Below are positions 23,763 to 32,709 of a stretch of 43,517 bases of DNA, in pieces. The notes beneath the pieces are model-generated. The model had not been told where the DNA came from, ran no database searches, and saw nothing but the letters and a program-made list of their open reading frames with translations. The stretch covers positions 1-43,517 of the forward strand of contig JBQCIO010000147.1 in assembly GCA_051953655.1 (NCBI GenBank), given 5' to 3'. Numbering within the stretch: position 1 is the first letter of the stretch; every line of letters begins with the position of its first letter. Source of the DNA: JBQCHF01 sp051953655 (GTDB taxonomy: Bacteria; Actinomycetota; Actinomycetes; Motilibacterales; Motilibacteraceae). The translations under genes were made by a program, and so were the position numbers.

Positions 23763-26077
23763 ACGGGGGCGGCAACGAGCACGTGGTCGTCGGCACCTCG
23801 GTGCGGCGCCGCGATTTCCTGGAGAAGGTGACCGGCGCGGCCGAGTACGCCGTCGACGTGGCCATGCCGGGCATGCTGCACGCCAAGGTGGTGCGCTCGG
23901 ACCGGGCGCACGCCCGCATCCTCCGCATCGATGCCGCCGAGGCGCTGGCGTCTCGCGACGTCGTCGCGGTGGTGACGGCGGCCGACCTCGAGCCGCTGTT
24001 CGCCCGCTTCGGGCACATCATCGCCGACCACCACATCCTCGCTCCGGAGAAGGTGCGCTACTTCGGCGAGCCGGTCGCCATCGTGCTCGCGGCGACCCTC
24101 GGAGCGGCCTCCGACGCCGCCCGGCTGGTCCGCGTCGACTACGAGGACCTGCCGGCGGTCATGACAGCGGCAGAGGCGCTCGCTCCCAGCGCGCCGCTGG
24201 TGCACGAGCAGTCCTACGACGCCACCGGTGACGACAGCTTCAAGAACCTCACCGGCAAGCGGCACTCCGTGGAGTTCCCCGAGGCCGAGGGCCGGCGGAC
24301 GAACATCGCCCACCAGGTCGACCTCGAGTGGGGCGACGTGGACGCGGTGCGGGAGACCGCGGCCGTGGTCGTGGAGAGCACCGTCCGGTTCCCGATGCTC
24401 TACGCCTACGCGATGGAGCCCTACAACGCCGTGGCCTCCTACGGGGAGGACGGGCTGACCGTCGTCACGACCGCCCAGCACCCGTACATGGTGCGTGACG
24501 ACCTGGCTCGCATCTTCTCCCTGCCGCTCGCGCGGGTCCGCGTCTCCTCGCCATACCTCGGCGGGGGCTACGGCTCGAAGTCCTACACCAAGGTGGAGCC
24601 GCTCGCCTCGGTCGCCTCCTGGGTCGTCGGTCGTCCGGTGAAGCTGGTCCTCTCGGTCGAGGAGGCCATCTACACCACCCGGGTGGACAGCGCAGAGATC
24701 AGCGTGCGCAGCAGCTTCGACGAGAACGGCTGCATCCTCGGGCGAGAGTTCGACATCGTCATGGACTCAGGCGCCTACGCGGACAACAGCCCGCTGGTGC
24801 TTGCCAAGGCGGTGAACCGCTGCTTCGGCCCGTACCGGGTGCCGAACCTGCGGGTGCGGGGCCTGTCGGTCTACACCAACACCTCGCCTGCCTCCTCCTA
24901 CCGCGGATTCGGCGCTCCGCAGGGCAACTTCGCAGGAGAGACGAACCTGAACCAGGCCGCGGAGAAGCTAGGCCTGGACTTCACCGAGATCCGCAGGCGC
25001 AACCTGGTCCGGCACGGGGAGCCGATCTTGCCCGGCAAGCGCGGCATCGACGCCGACCTGCTCGCCGACCTGGAGATCGCGGCGTCGTCGCTGGAGCGCG
25101 ACCGCAAGGACGTCCCCTACTACGGGATGGCGGTGAGCTGCTCGGCGTCGGACGCCGGCGCCTACCCGATCTCGACCGCACACGTTCGGGTCCAGATCGA
25201 CGGCTCGGTCATCGTCTCCAGCGGATCGACCGAGATGGGGCAGGGCAGCCGATCGCTGCTGGCGCAGATCGCCGCGGAGGAGCTCGGGGTCGACCTCGCC
25301 GTCGTGTCCGTCGTCCAATCCGACACCTCCGCCACGGCCTACGAGCGGACCACCGGTGCCAGCCGGACCACCACCCTCGCCGGCCTCGCGCTGCAGCGGG
25401 CCTGCGCCGACGCTCGCGCCAAGCTGCGGCAGATGGCGGCGGAGGTGTGGCGCTGCCGGGCCGAAGGCGTGCAGGACACCGCCGGCGGCGTGACGGGCCC
25501 GGACGGATCCGTGCTCGGGTTCGGCGACGTGGTCCGCCGGTGGTTCGGCGGCGCAGCGGGGGAGGTGACCGGCGTCGGGCTGCTCCGCCGTGAAGGCGCT
25601 ACGCAGGACATGCCACCATTCTGGGAGACGGGCATGGTGGGGGTCGCCGTCGAGGTGGACCCCGACACCGGAGTGGTCACGGTCGACCAGCTGGTGACGG
25701 TCGCGGACGTGGGCTTCGCGATCAACCCGCAGGCTGTCGAGGCCCAGGACCTCGGTGCGGCCACGCAGGGACTCGGCGGCGCGCTGTACGAGGAGCTGGT
25801 GTACGACGGACCGCAGCTGGCGAACGCCAACGTCGTGGACTACCGGGTGCCTCGTGTCGCGGACATGCCTCGCAAGATCGACCTCGTGCTCGCCGAGCGT
25901 CGCGACGGCATCGGTCCGTACGGCGCGAAGGGTGCGGGCGAGGGTCAGCTCAACCCGGTCGGCGGTGCGGTGGCTGCCGCGGTGGCCCGTGCGGTGGGTC
26001 GCTGGCCGGACCGGCTGCCGCTGACCCCCGAGCGCGTCTGGGCGCTCATGCACGACGTCGAGGGAGGCGAGGGCTGA
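23759..26077 (+). CDS. Molybdenum hydroxylase, large catalytic subunit (xanthine dehydrogenase family)
   Basis: A 772-residue subunit starting at GTG 23759 inside the small-subunit stop. Motifs for the molybdopterin cytosine dinucleotide centre are SPYLGGGYGSKSY, SSYRGFGAPQ, STEMGQGSRSLLAQIAAEELG, and near the C-terminus GAKGAGEGQLNPVGGA with the catalytic Glu. It lacks the AYxCSFR active-site loop of aerobic CO dehydrogenase, so despite the coxG-M-S-L order it is not a form I CO dehydrogenase. It should hydroxylate a carbon next to a ring nitrogen, or an aldehyde, using water as oxygen source. The cyclic amidohydrolase downstream favours an N-heterocycle. Confidence 0.92.
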   Translation: MNGGGNEHVVVGTSVRRRDFLEKVTGAAEYAVDVAMPGMLHAKVVRSDRAHARILRIDAAEALASRDVVAVVTAADLEPLFARFGHIIADHHILAPEKVRYFGEPVAIVLAATLGAASDAARLVRVDYEDLPAVMTAAEALAPSAPLVHEQSYDATGDDSFKNLTGKRHSVEFPEAEGRRTNIAHQVDLEWGDVDAVRETAAVVVESTVRFPMLYAYAMEPYNAVASYGEDGLTVVTTAQHPYMVRDDLARIFSLPLARVRVSSPYLGGGYGSKSYTKVEPLASVASWVVGRPVKLVLSVEEAIYTTRVDSAEISVRSSFDENGCILGREFDIVMDSGAYADNSPLVLAKAVNRCFGPYRVPNLRVRGLSVYTNTSPASSYRGFGAPQGNFAGETNLNQAAEKLGLDFTEIRRRNLVRHGEPILPGKRGIDADLLADLEIAASSLERDRKDVPYYGMAVSCSASDAGAYPISTAHVRVQIDGSVIVSSGSTEMGQGSRSLLAQIAAEELGVDLAVVSVVQSDTSATAYERTTGASRTTTLAGLALQRACADARAKLRQMAAEVWRCRAEGVQDTAGGVTGPDGSVLGFGDVVRRWFGGAAGEVTGVGLLRREGATQDMPPFWETGMVGVAVEVDPDTGVVTVDQLVTVADVGFAINPQAVEAQDLGAATQGLGGALYEELVYDGPQLANANVVDYRVPRVADMPRKIDLVLAERRDGIGPYGAKGAGEGQLNPVGGAVAAAVARAVGRWPDRLPLTPERVWALMHDVEGGEG

Positions 26078-26113
26078 GGCGGCACCCGACGGGCAGCGGG
26101 AAGGTGAGCGCGG

Positions 26114-27004
26114 ATGGGTGATGGCCTGGCTTTCGCTGCCCTGGGGCTCTTCGCCTGCAACGCGTTCATCGTCCGCGCCGCGTCTGCCCGCCTCTCGCAG
26201 AGCCACGGCTTCCTGGTCGCCCTTGCCGCCAACATCGTCGTGGCAGGCATCGCCGTCCTCGGGGAAGCGGCGCTCTCCGGTCTGAGGCCGGTGAATAGGG
26301 AAGCGGTCCTGCTGTTCATGCTCGCGGGCGTCCTGTCGTCCTACCTGGGACGGCGCGGGTACTTCCGCGCCGTCGAAAAGATGGGGCCTTCCCGGGCCGC
26401 GGCGGTGCAGGTCTGCAACCCCCTGTTCGCCCTGGCCTTCGCCTGGCTGTTCCTCGGCGAGACGCTGCCGCCGGTGGCCGTCGCGGCACTCGCGGTCGTC
26501 GTCCTCGGGCTCGTCCTCATCAACCGCGTTCCGCGTGATGTCGCCGACGGCCGAATGCCCGGCCGGCTGCCGCTCAGCGTGCTGGGGCCGGCCTTGCTGG
26601 CCTCCCTCTGCTACGGCGTGGGGAACGTAGTGCGCGGGGCCGGCGTGGATGACTGGCAGGAGCCTGTTATGGGTGGGCTGCTCGGCGCGGTCACCGGCTT
26701 CGCCGTTTGCTTGTCGCTCCAGGGACGCGTCCGTCACCTGGCCCGGGACCTGCGTGCGGCGGACCCGGTTGGCCTCTGGTTGTGGGTGCTCGCCGGCGGG
26801 GTGACCATCGCCGGTCAGGTGGCGGTCATCGCCGCCACCGTCTACATCCCGGTAGCGGTCGCGGTCGCGATCTCCTCGGCCCTGCCGATCCTCGTCATTC
26901 CGATCAGCGTGCTGGTCCTGGGAAATGTCGAGCGGGTGACACGGCACACCGTCGCCGGAGCGGCGCTCGTCGTCGGCGGCGTGGTCACGCTGGTCATGAC
27001 CTGA
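26114..27004 (+). CDS. DMT-superfamily (EamA) transporter
   Basis: A 296-residue, ten-helix membrane protein made of two EamA repeats; ATG 26114 has GGGAAGG upstream. It starts 36 nt after the hydroxylase large subunit and is probably last in that operon. EamA proteins move metabolites, usually outward. Here it could export an intermediate or take up the substrate; the sequence does not decide. A second, only distantly similar EamA protein ends the locus at 40717. Confidence 0.88.
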   Translation: MGDGLAFAALGLFACNAFIVRAASARLSQSHGFLVALAANIVVAGIAVLGEAALSGLRPVNREAVLLFMLAGVLSSYLGRRGYFRAVEKMGPSRAAAVQVCNPLFALAFAWLFLGETLPPVAVAALAVVVLGLVLINRVPRDVADGRMPGRLPLSVLGPALLASLCYGVGNVVRGAGVDDWQEPVMGGLLGAVTGFAVCLSLQGRVRHLARDLRAADPVGLWLWVLAGGVTIAGQVAVIAATVYIPVAVAVAISSALPILVIPISVLVLGNVERVTRHTVAGAALVVGGVVTLVMT

Positions 27005-27080
27005 CGCACCAGCTCGCTCTGGTGGGACCGGGGTCGGAAAGGCAGACAGGAAAAGTCGCGGAAGGGTCTAGCCAAATGTT

Positions 27081-27094
27081 GGATCCTGGATACG
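27081..27094 (+). promoter_or_regulatory. Operator copy 4 upstream of the hydrolase/amidohydrolase operon
   Basis: GGATCCTGGATACG, 96 nt before the alpha/beta-hydrolase start, after the DMT gene stop. It shares GGATCCTG with copy 5 and a TCTAG element a few bases upstream with that copy. The -10/-35 boxes are uncertain. Confidence 0.55.
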
Positions 27095-27190
27095 ATATCG
27101 CCACTGGCCCGCCAGCGTTGGAGCCGGCTCCCGTGCACCTCCGGGGTGCTCCGAACTCACGCGTGGCCCTGAAGACGGGAGACCGACTGC

Positions 27191-28141
27191 ATGCGCAGTA
27201 CCGACGTCAGCTTCTACAGCGAGGGCGACCCCATCGCTGCCCTCTGGAGGACACCCGACGAGGGTTCGGGCCCGTTCCGGACCATCGTGCAGGGCCCCGG
27301 CTGGCTGGGCCTGAAGGACGCCAAGCTGTACGTCCGCTACCACGAGGCACTCACCGACGCGGGGTTCGCGGTGCTCGTGCTCGACTACCGGGGCTTCGGC
27401 GACTCCGGCGGCGACCGCGGCATCCTCTCTCCGAGCCGGCAGCTGCAGGACATGATCAACGCGGTGACCTACCTGACGACGCGGGACGACGTCGACGCTG
27501 ATGCGATCGGTGTGTTCGGCACGGGCGGGACGGGCGGAGGAAACGCGGTCCTGCTGGCAGCCGCAGACCCGCGGGTGAAGGCCGCGGTCAGCCAGGTCCC
27601 CGTCGCCGACGGCACCGACTGGCTGCACCGGATGCGTCAGGAGCACGAGTGGCTCAGCTTCCTGGCCGACCTCGACGAGGACCGGAGGCTTCGGGTGACG
27701 ACGGGCAAGGGCCGGCAGGTCCACCCGCGCGAGGAGATCATGGTGCCGACGCCCGAGCGCCGGTCGACCACGGTGAAGGCGGACGTCGACGACAAGATCC
27801 CGACGTCGATCTCGCTGTCGGCCGCCGAGGAGATCCTCGCCTACAAGCCGATCGACGCGGCTCGCGGCCTCACAACCCCGCTCATGGTGATCGGTGTCGA
27901 GGGTGACGCCACCACCCCGACCGACCACGCCGAGCAGCTCTTCGACGCAGCTCGCGGTCCCAAGTCGCTGGTCATGCAGCGGCACACCACGCACTACGCG
28001 GCCTACGACCGCTACTGGGAGCAGACCACCCCACGCATCGTCAGCTGGTTCGACACGTACGTGCGACCCGCCGACGTCATCGTCACCTCGTCCCTGCCCG
28101 GCGCCGCCGGCGAGACCCTCGAGATCCTGGAGTGCCCTGCA
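27191..28141 (+). CDS. Alpha/beta-hydrolase-fold protein with an altered nucleophile elbow
   Basis: A 317-residue alpha/beta-hydrolase-fold protein (the coding frame including stop runs to 28144). Fold features are VLDYRGFGDSGG near residue 75, a VIGVEGDATTPTDHAEQLF strand/acid region near 235, and a C-terminal His (HTTHYAAYDRYW) as in peptidase S15/dienelactone-type hydrolases. The nucleophile elbow reads GVFGTGGTGGGNAVL: the position where Ser or Cys should lie in GxSxG is Gly or Thr. It may not be a classical esterase; a non-covalent hydrolase, lyase or decarboxylase is possible. It heads an operon with the cyclic amidohydrolase, sharing the overlap ATGA at 28141. Confidence 0.82.
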
Positions 28142-29526
28142 TGAGCATCGACCTGCGCCTGTCGGGCGGCACGGTGTACACGCCCTCGGGCCCTGTCACC
28201 GCCGACCTGCTCGTCACCGGCGAGAAGATCAGCGGCATCGTCGAACCTACCCTGCGGGTCGACGCGGCGCGGACCGTCGACGTCAGCGGGAAGGCCGTGC
28301 TGCCGGGTTTCATCGACGTCCACGTGCACACCCGTGAGCCCGGGTTCGAGCACAAGGAGGACATCCACACGACGTCGCTGCAGGCGGCTGCCGGTGGTGT
28401 CACCACCATCTTCGGCATGCCCAACCTCAACCCGCCGACGACCAACGTCGAGACGCTCACGGACGTCTTCGACCGGTACGGGCAGACGTCCATCGTCGAC
28501 TGGAACCACAACCCCGCCCCGACGGAGTTCGACCAGATCGACAAGATGGCCGAGATGGGCATCAACGCCTTCAAGATCTACATGGTCGTCGACACCGGTC
28601 GCACCTACCCGCACCCCGCCGGCACCGGCATGCACGACCACGGCACCCTGCTCAAGATGATGGACCACATCGCCAAGACCGGTAAGCGGTTCATCGTCCA
28701 TCCGCACGACCAGTCCCTCATGGACTACATCGAGGGCGAGATCCTGGCGCGCGGCGAGAACACCCCCGAGGGCTACGCCACCGCCTACGCGTCCCGCAAC
28801 GGCGTCATCTGGGACACCGCGATCGACGTCGTGCTCCGGCTGGCCGAGGCGGCCGACTGCCCGGTGCACCTCGCGCACATGCAGACGGCCCGCTCCATCG
28901 ACGCGGTGCGCCGGGCCAAGGCGCGCGGCGTGGACGTCACCTGCGAGGTCAACCACTGGGGCCCCTACCTCTCCAAGTGGGAGCACGTGCAGACGCTCGG
29001 CCCCTACGCCCTGTCGTACTGGGTGCCCGACGAGGGCCGCGAGGCCATCTGGGAGGGCATGCGCGACGGGACCATCGACATGTGCAGCTCCGACCACGCC
29101 CCCCACACGCGGGAGGAGAAGGAGGTCGGCTGGACCAAGATGTGGAGCTCCCACACCGGCACGCCGGGGATCCAGTACTACTACCCGCTGCTGCTGGACT
29201 CGGTGAACAAGGGCGAGCTCACCATGGAGCGGGTGGTCGAGCTGGTCGCCACCAACCCGGCCCGCGCCTTCGGGCTCGAGGGTGTCAAGGGAGCCCTCCA
29301 GGTCGGTGCCGACGCCGACGTCGTGGTCGCCGACCTCGACGCTCCCTGGACGATCACGAACGACGGGGTCCTCTCGAAGATCGGTTGGACCCCGTATGAC
29401 GGCCGGCAGATCAGCGCCGCCGTCGACCGGACCTTCGTGCGCGGCACCGAGGTCTACGCCGACGGCACCGTCGTCGGCACGCCCGGGTTCGGCCGGCAGG
29501 CGGCCGCCAGCAGGAAGGCGATCTGA
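28141..29526 (+). CDS. Cyclic amidohydrolase (dihydropyrimidinase/allantoinase/dihydroorotase type)
   Basis: A 461-residue metal-dependent amidohydrolase. ATG 28141 overlaps the preceding stop. The binuclear metal site is readable: HVH at His61/His63, the Lys that is normally carboxylated at Lys145 (FKIYM), His187 (VHPHD), His243/His246 (VHLAHM) and Asp318 (SDHAPHT). These belong to the cyclic-amidase group that opens rings such as dihydropyrimidines, hydantoins, allantoin or dihydroorotate. No pyrimidine-synthesis genes are near, so a catabolic ring-opening role is more likely. Which ring it opens cannot be told. It is followed 2 nt later by a luciferase-like oxidoreductase. Confidence 0.9.
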   Translation: MSIDLRLSGGTVYTPSGPVTADLLVTGEKISGIVEPTLRVDAARTVDVSGKAVLPGFIDVHVHTREPGFEHKEDIHTTSLQAAAGGVTTIFGMPNLNPPTTNVETLTDVFDRYGQTSIVDWNHNPAPTEFDQIDKMAEMGINAFKIYMVVDTGRTYPHPAGTGMHDHGTLLKMMDHIAKTGKRFIVHPHDQSLMDYIEGEILARGENTPEGYATAYASRNGVIWDTAIDVVLRLAEAADCPVHLAHMQTARSIDAVRRAKARGVDVTCEVNHWGPYLSKWEHVQTLGPYALSYWVPDEGREAIWEGMRDGTIDMCSSDHAPHTREEKEVGWTKMWSSHTGTPGIQYYYPLLLDSVNKGELTMERVVELVATNPARAFGLEGVKGALQVGADADVVVADLDAPWTITNDGVLSKIGWTPYDGRQISAAVDRTFVRGTEVYADGTVVGTPGFGRQAAASRKAI

Positions 29527-29528
29527 CG

Positions 29529-30506
29529 ATGAAATTCGGTCTGCTGCTGCCGCACTTCGGCGAGCACGCCAGCGCGCGCAACCTGCTCGAGGGCTCCAAG
29601 CGGGCCGAGGAGCTGGGGTTCGACTCGGTCTGGGTCCGCGACCACCTGGTCTTCGAGCCGCACGGCGAGATGGAGAAGCCCAACCGGGAGTTCTACGACG
29701 CGCTGACCACGCTGACTGCGATCGGTGCCGTCACCGAGCGGATCCAGCTCGGCACCGGCTCGCTGATCCCTTTCCGGCACCCTCTGGTCACGGCGCTCAT
29801 GGCCGGCACGATGTCCCAGCTCCTCGGCCCCGATCGGCTCATCCTGGGCTTCGGTGCGGGCACGTTCGACCACGAGTTCGAGGCCATCGGCTGGGGCGAG
29901 TACGACCGGGTCGAGATGGTGCGCTCGAACGCGGAGATCCTCAGGCGGGTCTTCACCGAGAACGAGGTCTCCTACTCGGACGACATCTTCTCGTTCGAGG
30001 ACGTGAGCATCGAGCCCAAGCCGCTGGGCGGCCGCATTCCGTTCTGGTACTGCGGGGCCACCCCCCGCTCGGCGCGCCTGGCGGTGGAGTTCTGCGACGG
30101 GTGGATGCCCGGGCGCATCTCCCTCGCCACGATGGCCAAGCGGATCGAGACGATGAAGGAGCTGTCGGCCGAGAAAGGCCGTGAGGTGCCCACCATCGCC
30201 GTCATCCCCCCGACCAGCATCGAGGAGACCCGCGAGGAGGCCCTGAAGCACGTGAACATCCCAGGCCTGCTCGCCTGGGCGAACAAGGCCAAGTTCGCGG
30301 TCAAGCCGCCGTCGGGCCGATTCGAGACGGTCGAGGACCTCGAGGGTCAGCTGATCGTCGGCAACCCCGACGAGGCCGTCGATGAGGTCCGGAAGTTCGA
30401 GGCGCTCGGGGTCGAGCACCTTGTCTTCGACTTCCGGTTCAAGTTCGACAAGTGGTTCGAGCAGATCGAGCTCCTCGGCACCGAGGTCCTGCCCAAGCTC
30501 CGCTAG
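29529..30506 (+). CDS. Luciferase-like (LLM class) F420- or flavin-dependent oxidoreductase 1
   Basis: A 325-residue bacterial-luciferase-fold oxidoreductase starting 2 nt after the amidohydrolase. Typical features are the start KFGLLLPHFGEHASARNLLEG, the strand/loop GFDSVWVRDHLVF, GAVTERIQLGTGSL, and RLILGFGAGTFDHEFEAIG. The WYCGATPRSARLA motif is also typical. Such proteins use F420 or FMN. With an F420-biosynthesis gene and an FGD gene in the same locus, F420 is favoured (inference). Coupling to the amidohydrolase suggests it acts on the ring before opening, for instance reducing a ring double bond. Confidence 0.85.
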   Translation: MKFGLLLPHFGEHASARNLLEGSKRAEELGFDSVWVRDHLVFEPHGEMEKPNREFYDALTTLTAIGAVTERIQLGTGSLIPFRHPLVTALMAGTMSQLLGPDRLILGFGAGTFDHEFEAIGWGEYDRVEMVRSNAEILRRVFTENEVSYSDDIFSFEDVSIEPKPLGGRIPFWYCGATPRSARLAVEFCDGWMPGRISLATMAKRIETMKELSAEKGREVPTIAVIPPTSIEETREEALKHVNIPGLLAWANKAKFAVKPPSGRFETVEDLEGQLIVGNPDEAVDEVRKFEALGVEHLVFDFRFKFDKWFEQIELLGTEVLPKLR

Positions 30507-30640
30507 GGCCGGCGCGGCGGCGCGTCCTCGGGCCCGCCGCCGCGGGGTGGCCCGCTCGCTGCTGCGGCACGCCGGAGCGGTGGGCAAGAGGCCCGGTCAA
30601 TGGGGACCGGTTCCCTCCTGTGCGACCAGAAGGAAGAGCC

Positions 30641-32482
30641 TTGATCGACGTCGATGCCGCGCTCGACCGCGCGGGGCTGAAGAACGACCACGTGCGGGAC
30701 TACGTGCGGCACTGGGCCGAGATCACCCGGCCCGACGCCATCGAGCTGGTGCACGCCCTCGACGACGAGCGGCTCCTGCGCGAGGCGGTGGCCGCCGGCG
30801 AGCTGCTCCCGGTCGGCGAGGGGTGCTATTACGGGCGCAGCTACGTCAAGGACACCGCCCGCTCGGAGGAGCGGACGGTCGTCGCCACCAGCGACCCGGC
30901 AAACCGCGGTCTCTACAACAACTGGCGCCCCAGCAGCGAGGTCCGCCCCCTGGTCGTCGACCGGATGACGGGCGCCTCAAGCGGCAAGACGATGTATGTC
31001 GTCCCCTATCTGATGGCGCCGCCGGGCTCCCCGCTGGAGCCTTACGCGGCGGGCGTCGAGCTCACCGACGCGCGGACCGTCGTCCTGCACATGATCCGGA
31101 TGGCGAGGGTCGGCGTGGAGCACGTGAACGCGCTGGCCCACCCGGACCGCTTCGTCCGTGCTGTGCACGTCACCGGCGACCTGGAGAACCTGGGTCAGGG
31201 GACGGCTGAGGACCAGCGGTGCTTCGTGACCCTGGCCGACGAGCGGACCATCCTGCACTTCGGCTCCTCCTACGGAGGCAACGCCCTGCTGGGGAAGATC
31301 GCCCACGGGTTGCGGCAGGCCGCCTACGACGGCTGGAGGTCGGGGGAGTTCCTCGCCGAGCAGTTCATGCTTCTCGGCATCACGGACAAGCAGACCGGCC
31401 AGACCTGGCACGTAGCCGGCGGCTTCCCGAGCGCGTCGGGCAAAACGAACCTCGCGATGCTGCTCCCACCGGATGCGCTGGCCGACCGCTACGAGGTCAC
31501 CTTCTACGGCGACGACATCGCCTGGCTGCGGGTCGACCCCGACGACGGGCGCGTCTACGCCGTCAACCCCGAGTACGGGGTATTCGGCGTGGCCAAGGAC
31601 ACGAACGAGACCACCAACCCCACCGCGCTGGCTGCCGTCGCTCCGGGCACCGGCACCATCTTCACCAACGTGGCGCACCACGAGGTGACCGGCGAGGTGT
31701 GGTGGGAGGGTCGAACGCCCGAGCCGCCCGGCGACCCTGCGGGCTGGCGCGACTGGACCGGTGAGCTCGTGTCCGAGCGGCCCGCGGATCGGCGGGACGC
31801 CCCCTGGGCCCACCCCAACGCGCGCGTCACCACCACGCTGGCCAACGTCCCCAACATCGCCCCAGACGCTGCCGACCCCCGCGGGGTCCCGGTGGATGTG
31901 ATCATCTTCGGCGGCCGCACGAGGGACCGCGAGCCGCTGGTGCGGGCCATCCCCGACCTCGCCGAGGGCGTCTACGACGGCCTGACCCTGGGGGCGGAGG
32001 CCACCTTCGCCGCGGAGGGCACCGAGGGCGTCCTGCGCTACGACCCGATGTCCATGCGCCCCTTCATGTCCTATCCCGAGGGGGCATACGCCGCCCACTG
32101 GCTCGACGTCCTCGGCCGGGCCGCCCGGCCACCCCTCTTCGCCCACGTGAACTGGTTCCAACGTGACCCGGCGGACGGCCGGTTCCTGTGGCCGGGGTAC
32201 CGGGAGAACCTGCGCGCGCTGCTCTGGCTGGTCCGGCTGCGGGACGGTGAGGTGACCGGCCGGCGCACCCCGGTGGGCATCGTGCCGACCCCCGACGAGC
32301 TCGACCTGCGGGGCCTGGGCCTCGACGGGACGGACCTCGACCGGCTGCTCACCGTCGACCTCGAGCGGTGGCGCCAGGAGATGGGCCATCGGGCCGACCA
32401 CCTCGTGCAGTTCCCGGACCTTCCCATCCAGATCTGGGAGGCGCACCTGCGGGTCGCAGCAGCGCTCGCCCCGTCGGTCTGA
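30641..32482 (+). CDS. Divergent GTP-type PEP carboxykinase homologue with altered metal site
   Basis: About 613 residues from TTG 30641 (AAGGAAG upstream), the normal length for GTP-dependent PEPCK. Much of the family is kept: NNW, GKTMYVVP, GSSYGGNALLGK (208-219), the P-loop GKTN (267-270), GDDIAW, NPEYGVFGV, WWEG, VNWF and RFLWPGY. But the hyper-reactive Cys of FPSACGKTN is Ser266. The GKK lysine that binds Mn is Ile220. The His of LAEH, another Mn ligand, is Gln241. These changes argue against ordinary oxaloacetate decarboxylation and for a new role in this pathway. It lies 134 nt after the luciferase-like gene, possibly with its own promoter. Without this comparison it would be annotated pckG. 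Confidence 0.82.
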   Translation: MIDVDAALDRAGLKNDHVRDYVRHWAEITRPDAIELVHALDDERLLREAVAAGELLPVGEGCYYGRSYVKDTARSEERTVVATSDPANRGLYNNWRPSSEVRPLVVDRMTGASSGKTMYVVPYLMAPPGSPLEPYAAGVELTDARTVVLHMIRMARVGVEHVNALAHPDRFVRAVHVTGDLENLGQGTAEDQRCFVTLADERTILHFGSSYGGNALLGKIAHGLRQAAYDGWRSGEFLAEQFMLLGITDKQTGQTWHVAGGFPSASGKTNLAMLLPPDALADRYEVTFYGDDIAWLRVDPDDGRVYAVNPEYGVFGVAKDTNETTNPTALAAVAPGTGTIFTNVAHHEVTGEVWWEGRTPEPPGDPAGWRDWTGELVSERPADRRDAPWAHPNARVTTTLANVPNIAPDAADPRGVPVDVIIFGGRTRDREPLVRAIPDLAEGVYDGLTLGAEATFAAEGTEGVLRYDPMSMRPFMSYPEGAYAAHWLDVLGRAARPPLFAHVNWFQRDPADGRFLWPGYRENLRALLWLVRLRDGEVTGRRTPVGIVPTPDELDLRGLGLDGTDLDRLLTVDLERWRQEMGHRADHLVQFPDLPIQIWEAHLRVAAALAPSV

Positions 32483-32646
32483 GCCCCCGTCCGCATCGGA
32501 AGGCGCGGCCGACCCGAACGGTGGGGCAGCCCCGGCGGTCCCGCGCCGATAGGACCGTCCTTTCGTCGCCTCTGCAACAAAACGGGCTCGTCTACGCGGG
32601 TGTCGGCACCCTCGAAAAATCTGCCAGCTCAATGTGGTGAAGGGGC

Positions 32647-32691
32647 TAGACGCCTGACGATCACCACTCTAGTGTTCGGATCCTGTATCCA
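32647..32691 (+). promoter_or_regulatory. Promoter and operator copy 5 upstream of the luciferase/ABC/FGD operon
   Basis: TAGACG (32647-32652), 17-nt spacer and TAGTGT (32670-32675) resemble a promoter. The motif GGATCCTGTATCCA (32678-32691) follows 2 nt later, over the expected transcription start and 18 nt before the GTG start. This copy is also a GGAT-n5-ATCC inverted repeat. Confidence 0.6.
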
Positions 32692-32709
32692 CTTCTGAAG
32701 GCGGTAACC

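Noticed and set aside
21999..26077. Aerobic carbon monoxide dehydrogenase operon
   Set aside because: The large subunit lacks the AYxCSFR loop with the Cu-ligating Cys; only the gene order is CO-dehydrogenase-like.
30641..32482. Housekeeping pckG
   Set aside because: The reactive Cys and two metal ligands are replaced, and the gene is embedded in a catabolic locus.
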